Shown in pieces: positions 51,268 to 59,998 of a stretch of 64,000 bases of DNA. Origin of the DNA: VXYK01 sp965221585 (GTDB lineage Bacteria; Actinomycetota; Acidimicrobiia; Acidimicrobiales; Aldehydirespiratoraceae). The position numbers and the translations under genes are program-made. The stretch spans positions 2,542,001-2,606,000 of the forward strand of contig OZ244898.1 of the NCBI GenBank assembly GCA_965221585.1, given 5' to 3'. Position 1 is the stretch's first letter; each line of letters starts with the position of its first letter. The notes beneath the pieces were generated by a model that saw only the letters and a list, made by a program, of their open reading frames with translations, was not told where the DNA came from and made no database searches.

Positions 51268-52641
51268 GTGGTGACCGCTGACACGACCACCCGCTCGCCG
51301 TGGCGCATTTTCGGGCTGGTGGCGGGATCAGTGGCATTGGCGACGCTCAACTTCTCGATGATCTTCGTCGCCTTCGGCGAGATCACCGACTCGTTCGAGG
51401 CCAGCGACAGCACCATCTCGTGGGCCCTCACCGGATTCGCCATCACCACCGCCGCTGTGATGGTCCCCGGTGGATGGCTCGCCGACCGCTTCGGCAGAAC
51501 CCGGATCTTCCTGATCGGCTTCGCCCTGTTCCTCGCAGGCAGCGCCGGTGTGGCAGTCGCACCCTCGGTCGAGATCCTGATCGCCGCCCGAGTCCTCCAA
51601 GCCGTCGGGCTTGCCATCGAAGCACCCGCCTCGTTCGCCCTGGTCCTCGACGCCTTCCCCAAACGGATGCGCTCAACTGCCGTCGGCGCCATGGGCGCGG
51701 CTGGAGGAGTCGCGGCAGCGTTGGGACCCCTGGTGGGTGGTGCCCTGGTCGAGGCTCTCGGCTGGCGCTGGGCGTTCTTCTGCAACGTGCCGGTCGGGAT
51801 CGTAGTTCTGGCGCTGATCGGACCCCGCCTTCCGGCCAACCGGGTGCAGTTGGCGCGCAAGGCGCCCGACCTGGCCGGTGTCGCCCTGCTGATGTTCGGT
51901 GTCGGATCGCTGGCACTGGGGATCGTGCAGAGCGACGACTGGGGACTAGGAGACGCACGAACCGTCGCAGCCCTGATCGCTGCTCTGATCCTGCTGGCCG
52001 GGCTGGTAATGCGATCCCGTGCCCACCCCGAACCGATCCTCTATGTGCCGCTGTTCGCCAACCACGACTTTCGGGTGGGAAGCGCCCTGTCGTTCTTCCT
52101 GGCCGGCAACTTCATGGGGTCGTTCCTCGCGTTCGTGACTTTTCTGCACGAGGGCTGGGGCTTGTCATTGTTCAAAGCGGGGCTGGCCGTCGGTTTGATC
52201 CCGGCGATAGGCGGACCCATGTCGGTCGTCTCGGGTCGCCTCGCCGACCGCTTCGGGCATCGGACGGTGATTGTGCCTGGGGCGTTGCTGATGGCGGCAG
52301 GTGGGGCTTGGATGTGGTCCGCCGCAACCTGGGAGCCTCAGATCTGGACCCTCTGGGTTCCAGTGGTGGTGGTCTACGGAATCGGTGTCGGTCTCGGGCA
52401 CGCGGCATGTCAGGCCGCTGCTCTGGCCACCGTCAGCGAGGATCGACTCGGGATCGGCGGCGCTATGAACCGGATCTTCATGGAGATCGGTGGGACGATC
52501 AGCATCGCTGTCGTGATCGCGCTGTTCGTCCGTTACGACGATCCCGTCGACGGCCTGAGAGCCTCGATGCTCCTGTTGGTGATCGTCAGCGCAATCTCAG
52601 TCCCGATCGCTGCATCACTTCGCAACCGCGGCCACGCCTAA
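51268..52641 (+). CDS. MFS transporter, DHA2-type (14 TM) drug exporter-like
   Basis: About 457 residues with 13-14 hydrophobic segments. The MFS loop motif A is GGWLADRFGRTRIFLIG, repeated in the second half as SGRLADRFGHRTVIVPG; motif C-like ALGPLVGGALVEALGWRWAFFCNVPVG is typical of DHA2 proton-driven exporters. Several GTG/TTG starts are possible (51238, 51256, 51268, 51271); 51268 is chosen because GAGGG lies 11 bases upstream, with moderate certainty. Confidence 0.88.
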   Translation: MVTADTTTRSPWRIFGLVAGSVALATLNFSMIFVAFGEITDSFEASDSTISWALTGFAITTAAVMVPGGWLADRFGRTRIFLIGFALFLAGSAGVAVAPSVEILIAARVLQAVGLAIEAPASFALVLDAFPKRMRSTAVGAMGAAGGVAAALGPLVGGALVEALGWRWAFFCNVPVGIVVLALIGPRLPANRVQLARKAPDLAGVALLMFGVGSLALGIVQSDDWGLGDARTVAALIAALILLAGLVMRSRAHPEPILYVPLFANHDFRVGSALSFFLAGNFMGSFLAFVTFLHEGWGLSLFKAGLAVGLIPAIGGPMSVVSGRLADRFGHRTVIVPGALLMAAGGAWMWSAATWEPQIWTLWVPVVVVYGIGVGLGHAACQAAALATVSEDRLGIGGAMNRIFMEIGGTISIAVVIALFVRYDDPVDGLRASMLLLVIVSAISVPIAASLRNRGHA

Positions 52642-52764
52642 CCCGGACCTCCGCGTTAGGTTCTAACGGCGCGAACCGAGGCGCGTCGGCTGTCACACAC
52701 GGTTTCTAACCTGGCGGGAGTGGCCAACGCGCTCAGCAATTTGCTGGCTGTGCAGGAGGGGCAG
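52642..52764. other. Intergenic region with small inverted repeats
   Basis: The gap before the leader ORF holds CGTTAG-GTT-CTAACG (52654-52668) and GGTT-TCT-AACC (52701-52711), which share the word GGTT(T)CTAAC. They could be a weak terminator for the exporter or operators for the helicase unit. No T-tract follows either. Confidence 0.4.
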
Positions 52765-52815
52765 ATGAACATAAGCCGGGGAAAAGCTCCGCGGATTCTG
52801 GGAGCAGGTCGATGA
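52765..52815 (+). CDS. 16-codon leader ORF coupled to the helicase gene
   Basis: ATG 52765 is preceded by AGGAGGGG (52754-52761), the best ribosome site seen in the window. It encodes MNISRGKAPRILGAGR and ends in TGA, which overlaps the helicase ATG by 4 bases (ATGA). It probably sets the translation level of the helicase by coupling; a function for the peptide itself is not evident. Confidence 0.55.
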   Translation: MNISRGKAPRILGAGR

Positions 52816-55679
52816 TCGCCTGCGGACACTGCGGTGGGCGGCATCGCAGTGTCACCGAAGTCAGAAACTGTTCCCTCAGCACCAGCCCAAGTAACTCAGA
52901 CCCCGGTACTACAGCGGCACGGAGTCCTGTCGAACAAGGTGCGCCAGGTGCTGAGAATAACGGTTCGAACCGGCTTGAACCCGTGGCGCTCCATACCGAT
53001 TGGCAACGCTTGGCGGGGCCTGAGGCGCTGGGACGCAACCTCGTGGTGAAACCCGGCCAGACGGTGCCCGAACCCTGGGCTGATTGTGAACGAATCGTTA
53101 TCGACGGACAGCCCGGCGAGATCGACCGTCTCCGATCACTTCGCATGACACGGACACGAGCAGTATTCGAGTTGCGGGCCGACCTTGACGTCGAACCACC
53201 TGTGCTTGATGTCCCCTATTGGCAGCTGTCACCCAACACCGACCTTGAGGGCGAGTCGCTGCAACATCTGCTGTTCGACCACTCAGTTGATGCCCGCCAA
53301 CCCGACGAACCCACGATCAGCGCCGTTTCGAAGGCAGTCGGAGCCGGAGCCAGGCCACTGCGCAGCGGGTTCGGAGACGTCGAAACCAACCAAGGCCCCG
53401 CCTGGTGCGACGGCGGACCGCTGGAATGGTTCGACGACGACGAACTCGGCGCACCGGTGATCCCGGCCGTCCATCTCTCCTTAGGTTCACTGGCGGCCAT
53501 CAACAACGCCGCGCCGAGTGCCGACCTCGCCGCCGACCAGCTTCGTGCCGTAGCCCACAGCGGTGGTGGCGCCAGAATCATCGCGCCTGCAGGATCAGGC
53601 AAGACCCGCGTGCTGACGGAACGGGCCAGACATCTGATACGCGACCGCGGAATCGATCCGGCGGCCGTCTGTCTGGTTGCCTTCAATGTCCGCGCTCGCG
53701 AAGAGATGCAGGAGCGGACCACCGACCTCGCCGGCCTGCAGATCCGCACCCTCAACAGTCTGGCTCTGGCAATCCTGCGAGGCACTGGTCCCTTTCGTTC
53801 CCCCGCCGATCGCAACCCTCCCCAAGTAATCGACGAGTTCGAGGTGCGGCGGCTGCTCGGCGGACTGGTGGGAGGAAGACGCGTGGCGATGGCCGACCCC
53901 CTGGCGGTCTGGATCGAGGCGCTGACGAGCACCCGTCTGGGATTGCGTTCGCCGAGCATCGTCGAGCAGGAGTTCGGCGGCGATGTTCATGGCTTCGCCG
54001 ACGTCGTGGAGCAATTCCGTGAGCGCCTAGCCGACGCCGGAGCCGTTGACTTCGATGAGCAGATCCTCGGCGCGATCGAGGTGTTGTGCACTGATCCCGA
54101 GGCCAGAGCGACTGCCCGCAAGGCATGTGGAGTGCTATTGGTTGACGAGTTCCAAGATTTGACGCCGGCCCACATCCTGCTCATCCGTCTGCTCGCCGGT
54201 CCGGCTGCAAACGTTTTCGGCGTCGGCGACGACGACCAGACCATCTACGGCTACGCGGGAGCCTCGCCATTGTGGCTGATCGACTTTGCAGATCTCTTCC
54301 CGGGCTCTGCGGCCCATGATCTGCAGGTCAACTATCGCTGCCCACCAAGTCTGGTAGAAGCCGCGGTCAACCTGCTCACGCACAATCGGCGACGCATACA
54401 CAAGTCCATCAGTCCCCGCCCTGGACGGCCCACACTCGACAACGAGATCAAGGGGCCGACAAGTGACGACCCACTCAACGACACAATCGCTGCGGTCTCG
54501 GCACTGCTCGACGATGACGTGCCGCCAGCCGACATTGCGGTGTTGACCCGGGTCAATGCCACCCTGCTCGGTCCAATGATTCTGCTAGAAGAAGACGGTA
54601 TTCGCACCAGCCGGCCGGTCGGAGAGAGTTTCCTGGAGCGAACCGGTGTCGCCGGGGCGTTGGCCTGGTTGCGGGTAGCGGTCGCTCCCGAGAACCGACT
54701 CCCCGGTGCCAGCCTCGAAACAGCCGTTCGCAGACCGCCTAGAGGGCTCAGTCGCCGCCTGGCAGGTTGGGTGGGTGAACAGCGAAGCCCACGTCAACTC
54801 AGGTCTCTGGCCGAACGACTGCATCAGGAACGCGACCAACTCAAGGTGCTGGAGTTCACCGCTCAGCTTGAGAGGCTTCGCAACCTGGCTGCGGGTGACG
54901 CCACCACCGTCGATCTCCTGGTCTCGATCCGCGACGACATCGGTCTTGGGCGAGCGCTCGACAACCGGCTCGACGCCAGCCGACGGTCACTCGACCGCTC
55001 CGCCCACGGCGACGATCTGGCTGCTCTGCTCGCCGTGGCGGGACACTGCCCAGACCCCGCCGAGTTTCCTGCCTGGTTGGCCAGGCGGCTCAATTCACCC
55101 AGAACCGACGACAACGGGGTGACCCTGAGCACGATTCACCGGGTGAAGGGCCGCGAGTGGCCCCATGTGATCGTTCACGACGCCAGCGAGGGATTGATGC
55201 CACACCGTCTGTCCTCGGACATTGAAGAGGAACGACGGGTCTTTCATGTGGCCATCACCCGTGCCTCTGAGAGCGTCTCGATAACCGCGGGTCGTCCAGT
55301 GTCGCCTTTCATCGCAGCCATGCGCACACCTGCTCGACCCGAGCCCGAACCGAAATCTCCTAGTGCTCGCGGTGCCGGTTCCAAACGAACTGACTCACAA
55401 ACACCCCGTCGCATCCCGAAGTCCCAAGCCGTGGGATCCACCCTCGATCAAGTACGCCTGCGCGAACAGTTGAAAGCCTGGCGCTCAGCTACCGCAAAAG
55501 CGGCCGGAGTGCCCGCATATGTGGTATTCAACGACGAGACGCTCTACCAGATAGCGGATCGTCGGCCGCAAAGCGACGACGACCTTTTGTCGATCACCGG
55601 CATCGGCCCCGTCAAGCTCGAAAGATACGGCGAAGACATCTTCGCCATAGTCAACCGAATCGAGGGTGCTAGCGGGTAA
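52812..55679 (+). CDS. UvrD-type helicase with N-terminal zinc motif and C-terminal HRDC domain
   Basis: A 955-residue SF1 helicase. The N-terminus MIACGHCGGRHRSVTEVRNC has a C-x2-C-x3-H-x8-C pattern likely to bind zinc, followed by about 220 residues of unrecognised sequence. Helicase motifs: APAGSGKTRVLTERA (Walker A, about 255), LLVDEFQDLTPAH, GVGDDDQTIYGYAGAS, STIHRVKGREWPHVIVHD, EEERRVFHVAITRA. An HRDC domain closes the protein (RLREQLKAWRSATAKAAGVPAYVVFNDETL). The HRDC end recalls mycobacterial UvrD2, but the N-terminal part is extra. The 3' end overlaps the convergent binding-protein gene by 11 bases. Confidence 0.9.
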   Translation: MIACGHCGGRHRSVTEVRNCSLSTSPSNSDPGTTAARSPVEQGAPGAENNGSNRLEPVALHTDWQRLAGPEALGRNLVVKPGQTVPEPWADCERIVIDGQPGEIDRLRSLRMTRTRAVFELRADLDVEPPVLDVPYWQLSPNTDLEGESLQHLLFDHSVDARQPDEPTISAVSKAVGAGARPLRSGFGDVETNQGPAWCDGGPLEWFDDDELGAPVIPAVHLSLGSLAAINNAAPSADLAADQLRAVAHSGGGARIIAPAGSGKTRVLTERARHLIRDRGIDPAAVCLVAFNVRAREEMQERTTDLAGLQIRTLNSLALAILRGTGPFRSPADRNPPQVIDEFEVRRLLGGLVGGRRVAMADPLAVWIEALTSTRLGLRSPSIVEQEFGGDVHGFADVVEQFRERLADAGAVDFDEQILGAIEVLCTDPEARATARKACGVLLVDEFQDLTPAHILLIRLLAGPAANVFGVGDDDQTIYGYAGASPLWLIDFADLFPGSAAHDLQVNYRCPPSLVEAAVNLLTHNRRRIHKSISPRPGRPTLDNEIKGPTSDDPLNDTIAAVSALLDDDVPPADIAVLTRVNATLLGPMILLEEDGIRTSRPVGESFLERTGVAGALAWLRVAVAPENRLPGASLETAVRRPPRGLSRRLAGWVGEQRSPRQLRSLAERLHQERDQLKVLEFTAQLERLRNLAAGDATTVDLLVSIRDDIGLGRALDNRLDASRRSLDRSAHGDDLAALLAVAGHCPDPAEFPAWLARRLNSPRTDDNGVTLSTIHRVKGREWPHVIVHDASEGLMPHRLSSDIEEERRVFHVAITRASESVSITAGRPVSPFIAAMRTPARPEPEPKSPSARGAGSKRTDSQTPRRIPKSQAVGSTLDQVRLREQLKAWRSATAKAAGVPAYVVFNDETLYQIADRRPQSDDDLLSITGIGPVKLERYGEDIFAIVNRIEGASG

Positions 55680-57102
55680 CGACGATCGGGTCGCCGTCGG
55701 GAACCATGAGCTTGTTGTCAATGTCATAGGTGTAGTACCGCACCACGTCTCCGACCGAATACTTGCCCGGCCCCAGCGAACCGGCGATCATCCCAGGCAA
55801 CAGCAACTCCCCCGTGGCGTCCGCGGCTTCAAGCAGCGCATCAGGCGTGAGATCCGGGTCAGCGGTCATCAACAGATGCTCAAGCAACCTGAATCCTTGA
55901 CATGCCTGACCGATCCCCTCAACCAGAGACTCCGAGAGAGTGTCCTTGTCGATCGTGCCAGGAGAATAAGCGTTGATCTCGTCTACGCAGACGTGCCAGC
56001 CATCATCTGCCAGCCACTCCTCAAGCGTTGGTTTGCTCGCGGTCACACCGATCGCATCAACAAGAATGTCCGGGTCGTACCCGCTGGTGGCGACTATCGC
56101 AGAGTTCGTCAACTGGCCGTTGAGAAGAACGAACGGAACACCGGGCCGGTTGCGGTCAATAGCCCGATTGAAGGGGACCAGTCCGCTGATGTTCAGGAAC
56201 ATGTCGGCGCCCGCCGCAGCAAAGTTCTGGAAGATGACATCGGCCGCGGCCTCCGATGCCGGCGTATCGCCCGAGAAGTCCAGCAGGGTCCCGGTCTCGA
56301 CGACATTGACGCCGGCCTGCGCAAGCAACGGTAGAACCACTTCCTCGGCCACCGGATCATCAGCGACCTCCCAGAACACCGCCAGCTTGACGCCGTCGAA
56401 AGTGCCCTGGTCGATGAGTGCCTTGGTCGAGTTCCGCCGCTGAAGGTCAGCTGCCATCTCGCTGGCGAAGAACGGTGCGATGGACTTCTCTGCCCGTTCC
56501 GCGGTGAGCCCGAAGAGGCCGACATAGGGCGTTTCGTGAAGCTGTGTGACGCAAAGTGGATTGTCACCGAGCATCGCTCCGAGAACCAGAAAGACTTCCT
56601 CGTCCTCGGTCAACTCCGAACAGACCGCATCTGATTCGACGTTGCCCACCGGAAGGAAATTGCGAACAAAGACCTCCATCACCCGGCCATGGGCGCCACC
56701 GCGCTGGTTGAAAGCAGCAGCCCACGCCGGTGCCCAGATTTCGGTGGCGATGCCCTCAATGTCCACTCCGAATTCTTGGAGTCGTGCAAAGTCGATCCCG
56801 GCAACGCCGACCTTGATTGTCTCGGCGCTGACCCCAGTCCAAGAACTGGTCAATACCACCGGTTCGGGTTCTTCGTCGGTTTCGTCGGTCCCGCCGCTGC
56901 CCTCGCTACTCGCCGAAGTCTCGGCATCGGGCGTCTCTTCGGTGCTGTCGCCAGCCGATGCTGTGTCGGAGGGGGTTTCGGCTTGCGAGGACTCGGTTTC
57001 CGTCGGTGTCGTCTCCCCCTCGCTTTCGGCCTCAGAACCGCTTCCACACGAAAGAGCCAGCAACGAGACGACCAACACCACAGTCAAGCACGAACGGCGC
57101 AT
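55669..57102 (-). CDS. Solute-binding lipoprotein, branched-chain amino-acid ABC type
   Basis: A 477-residue exported lipoprotein. The signal peptide ends in a lipobox (LLALSCGSG), followed by a Ser/Thr/Glu-rich linker to about residue 80 and a periplasmic-binding fold of the Leu/Ile/Val type (TIKVGVAGID, AAFNQRGGAHGRVMEVFVRN, ADVIFQNFAAAGADMF). No permease or ATPase genes are adjacent, so it is an orphan receptor here. AAGGGGG ribosome site before the ATG. Ligand unknown. Confidence 0.85.
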   Translation of the reverse strand: MRRSCLTVVLVVSLLALSCGSGSEAESEGETTPTETESSQAETPSDTASAGDSTEETPDAETSASSEGSGGTDETDEEPEPVVLTSSWTGVSAETIKVGVAGIDFARLQEFGVDIEGIATEIWAPAWAAAFNQRGGAHGRVMEVFVRNFLPVGNVESDAVCSELTEDEEVFLVLGAMLGDNPLCVTQLHETPYVGLFGLTAERAEKSIAPFFASEMAADLQRRNSTKALIDQGTFDGVKLAVFWEVADDPVAEEVVLPLLAQAGVNVVETGTLLDFSGDTPASEAAADVIFQNFAAAGADMFLNISGLVPFNRAIDRNRPGVPFVLLNGQLTNSAIVATSGYDPDILVDAIGVTASKPTLEEWLADDGWHVCVDEINAYSPGTIDKDTLSESLVEGIGQACQGFRLLEHLLMTADPDLTPDALLEAADATGELLLPGMIAGSLGPGKYSVGDVVRYYTYDIDNKLMVPDGDPIVVTR

Positions 57103-57169
57103 CAGATTCCCCCTTGGCTAACGAGCAAACCTTATGGTCGACAAGACCCCATGTCGATTCGCGCTGGGA

Positions 57170-57185
57170 TCGAACATATGTTTGG
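57170..57185 (+). promoter_or_regulatory. LexA (SOS) box upstream of dinB
   Basis: TCGAAC-ATAT-GTTTGG matches the actinobacterial/Bacillus-type LexA consensus TCGAAC-N4-GTTCGA at 10 of 12 arm positions. It lies 15 bases before the dinB GTG, in the 98-base gap shared with the binding-protein gene. Confidence 0.8.
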
Positions 57186-57200
57186 TAGTAGGGTGGTGGC

Positions 57201-58496
57201 GTGAGCGACCGCGCCACCATCCTTCATGCCGACCTCGATGCCTTCTACGCGTCGGTCGAGCAACGTGACGATCCCAGACTGAGGAATCATCCCGTGATCG
57301 TCGGCGAAGGCGTGGTCTTGGCCTGCAGCTACGAAGCCAAACGCTGCGGAGTCCGCTCCGGCATGGGCGGGGGCATAGCCCGCTCGCTTTGTCCCCAGGC
57401 GATCACGGTCCCGGCCCGCATGAAGGCATACGCCGAAGCCTCCACGGCCGTCTTCGACCAGTTCCACGAATTCACGCCTTTCGTCGAACCGCTGTCGGTC
57501 GACGAAGCCTTCCTGGAGGTTGCGGGAGCAGAACATATTTTCGGGCCCGCCGCGCAAATCGCTCAAAAGCTCAGGGCCCGGGTGCTCGACAACGTCGGGC
57601 TGGCATTGTCGGTTGGGGTCGCCGGAACCAAGTTCCTGGCGAAGGTGGCCAGCGCCCAAGCGAAGCCTGACGGGATCGTCGTGGTCGAACCAGGCACAGA
57701 ACTCGCCTTCCTGCACCCTCTGCCCATCGAAGTGCTGTGGGGCGTAGGAAGGATCACAGCCGCCAAACTCCACGACCACGGCATCGACACGGTCGGAGAC
57801 CTCGCCTCGGTGGGCCGCGAGGAACTCAAGAGCTACCTCGGCGACCACACCAGCGGCCACCTACTGGCGCTCGCCAACAACCACGATCCCCGCGCCATCG
57901 ACACCAACCGCCGCGACCGGTCGATGGGAGCCCAACGCGCCCTCGGACAGAAGATCCGCGACCGTGAGGAACTACGACGTGAGATGCTGGCCCTCGCTGA
58001 GAAGGTCGCTGCACGCCTGCGCAAGGCTCAGCGGGTCGCCCGCACCGTCACGGTGCGCTACCGAACATCAGAGATGCGGCACGAGACCCGCTCCCGCACC
58101 CTGGCCGAGGCCACCCAGCAGACCGACGTATTGACCGTGGTCGCCGACGAACTGCTACTCGACCTGCTCGACGGACCGCAGGGTCCCGGCAGCAGACTCG
58201 GACGTGTCGGATGCACGCTCATCGGAGTGACCTACTCGGCTCTCGGTTCGCCCGATGCCATTCAGATGGCCCTTCCCTTCGCCGAGGACGGTAGACCCAC
58301 CGACGAGCTCGACACGATGATCGACAGCATCCGTTCGCGCTGGGGCAACAAAGCCGTGGCCCGAGCGTCACTGCTCGACCACACCCCTGAGGTTGCCGCG
58401 CTGAACCGTCCCACCGCCCTCGATGCGCCCGCCCACTCCGATTCGGCAGCGACGCAGCAATCAACGACATCGGAACCCGCCGACGTGAGACAATGA
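57201..58496 (+). CDS. dinB: DNA polymerase IV (Y-family translesion polymerase)
   Basis: A 431-residue Y-family polymerase. Catalytic carboxylates are in LHADLDAFYASVEQRD (residues 8-23) and EPLSVDEAFLEV. CSYEAKRCGVRSGM is the conserved finger segment, GVGRITAAKLHDHGIDTVGDLA the HhH region, and QMALPF near residue 352 is a sliding-clamp binding motif. GTG start 57201. An SOS box just upstream implies DNA-damage induction. A following gene starts 4 bases after its stop. Confidence 0.95.
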   Translation: MSDRATILHADLDAFYASVEQRDDPRLRNHPVIVGEGVVLACSYEAKRCGVRSGMGGGIARSLCPQAITVPARMKAYAEASTAVFDQFHEFTPFVEPLSVDEAFLEVAGAEHIFGPAAQIAQKLRARVLDNVGLALSVGVAGTKFLAKVASAQAKPDGIVVVEPGTELAFLHPLPIEVLWGVGRITAAKLHDHGIDTVGDLASVGREELKSYLGDHTSGHLLALANNHDPRAIDTNRRDRSMGAQRALGQKIRDREELRREMLALAEKVAARLRKAQRVARTVTVRYRTSEMRHETRSRTLAEATQQTDVLTVVADELLLDLLDGPQGPGSRLGRVGCTLIGVTYSALGSPDAIQMALPFAEDGRPTDELDTMIDSIRSRWGNKAVARASLLDHTPEVAALNRPTALDAPAHSDSAATQQSTTSEPADVRQ

Positions 58497-58500
58497 CCCG

Positions 58501-59916
58501 GTGATCCAACCCCTCCCCGAGCGTGAGCCCAACCGCGGTGTGTTCTGCAACCGCACCCTCAACCTCCGCGGCGTGCGGGCGATCGGCTACGACATGGACT
58601 ACACGCTCATCCACTACTTCGTGGACGAGTGGGAGCGGGCCGCGTTCGATCACGGCTGCGCCTACCTCGAAGAACTCGGCTGGCCGGTCGACGACCTGGT
58701 GTTCGACCCCGCAGCATTCACGCTGGGCCTGACCTTCGACCTCGAACTCGGCAACATCGTCAAGGCGACCCGCTTCGGGTACGTGGTGCGCGCCCAGCAC
58801 GGCAAGGCGATGCTTCCGTTCAACGAGCTGAGGCGAACGTATGCGGCGACGGTCATCGACCTCTCGGATCAGCGGTTCAAGTTCATGAACACGCTCTTCG
58901 AGTTGAGTCGGGCCTCGCTGTGGTGCCAGCTGATCGACCGACACGACCGCTCCCCGATCCCCGGAGTCAAGACCTACCGTCAGCTCTACCGGACCATCGA
59001 TGCCGCCCTGGTCGACGCACACAACAACGGGTCGCTGAAGGCGGCAATAGTCGCCGACCCGAAGCGCTTCGTGGACCTCGACCCGGAGACGGTTCCCACC
59101 CTCATGGACCAGCGCCTCGCCGGCAAGGAGCTGATTCTCATCACCAACTCCGACTGGTCGTACAGCCAGCAGATGATGCACTGGTGCTTCGACCGCTTCA
59201 TGCCGGACGGCCAAACCTGGCGGGACCTGTTCGACCTGATAATCGTGGCCGCGAACAAACCGCGGTTCTTCTCCGATGTAGGGCCGATCTACGAGGTGGT
59301 CGATCCTGGACGCGGCCTTCTTGAGCCGCACCGGGGCGCGATCAAGTCTGGTGCCGTCTACCACGGGGGCAACGCTCGGCTCGTAGAGGACGCCCTGGGC
59401 CATGAGGGCTCACAGTTCCTCTACGTCGGCGACCATCTCTTCGGCGACGTCTACGTAACCAAAGACGTGCTGCGTTGGCGCACCGCTCTGATCGTGCGTG
59501 AACTCGAGGACGAGATCTCAACGAGCACCACCACGGCCGACACGAGCTTCGAGCTCTCCAAGCTGATGGACCAGAAGGGTTCCTTGGAGCTGACGCAGTC
59601 CCGGCTGCGAATGCAACGCCGCCACTTGGCTGTCGACGAACAGCCCGTCGAGGAGATCAACGCGGCGATCGGCCGGACCACTGCCGAGTTGGCTGCGCTG
59701 GACGAACGGATCGCACCGCTGGCAAAGGCAACGAGCGAGCAGGGGAACAAGTATTGGGGTCCGTTGATGAGGGCAGGGGTCGACAAGAGTCTCTTCGCCC
59801 GCCAAGTCGAGAAGCATGCCGACGTCTACACCAGCCGTGTCTCCAACTTCCGGGCCGAGACACCCTACGGCTACCTGCGCGCGGCCCGCGTGCTGCTTCC
59901 CCACGAGACTCCCTGA
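58501..59916 (+). CDS. HAD-IG family 5'-nucleotidase (cytosolic cN-II-like)
   Basis: A 471-residue HAD hydrolase related to IMP/GMP-specific nucleotidases. Motif I is GYDMDYTLIHY (both aspartates), motif II ILITNSDWSYSQQMM, and motif IV YVGDHLFGDVYV. The C-terminal third is helical with a predicted coiled-coil stretch (SLELTQSRLRMQRRHL...AIGRTTAELAALDERI). GTG start 58501, tightly linked to dinB. Expected to hydrolyse purine monophosphates in the cytoplasm. Confidence 0.91.
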   Translation: MIQPLPEREPNRGVFCNRTLNLRGVRAIGYDMDYTLIHYFVDEWERAAFDHGCAYLEELGWPVDDLVFDPAAFTLGLTFDLELGNIVKATRFGYVVRAQHGKAMLPFNELRRTYAATVIDLSDQRFKFMNTLFELSRASLWCQLIDRHDRSPIPGVKTYRQLYRTIDAALVDAHNNGSLKAAIVADPKRFVDLDPETVPTLMDQRLAGKELILITNSDWSYSQQMMHWCFDRFMPDGQTWRDLFDLIIVAANKPRFFSDVGPIYEVVDPGRGLLEPHRGAIKSGAVYHGGNARLVEDALGHEGSQFLYVGDHLFGDVYVTKDVLRWRTALIVRELEDEISTSTTTADTSFELSKLMDQKGSLELTQSRLRMQRRHLAVDEQPVEEINAAIGRTTAELAALDERIAPLAKATSEQGNKYWGPLMRAGVDKSLFARQVEKHADVYTSRVSNFRAETPYGYLRAARVLLPHETP

Positions 59917-59998
59917 GCACAGCACGGCCGGCGCCTCTCCGCTGGAACAACTGACTGCGACGTGTTGAACCTCGCGGATATCGGGCAGACTCGCGGGG

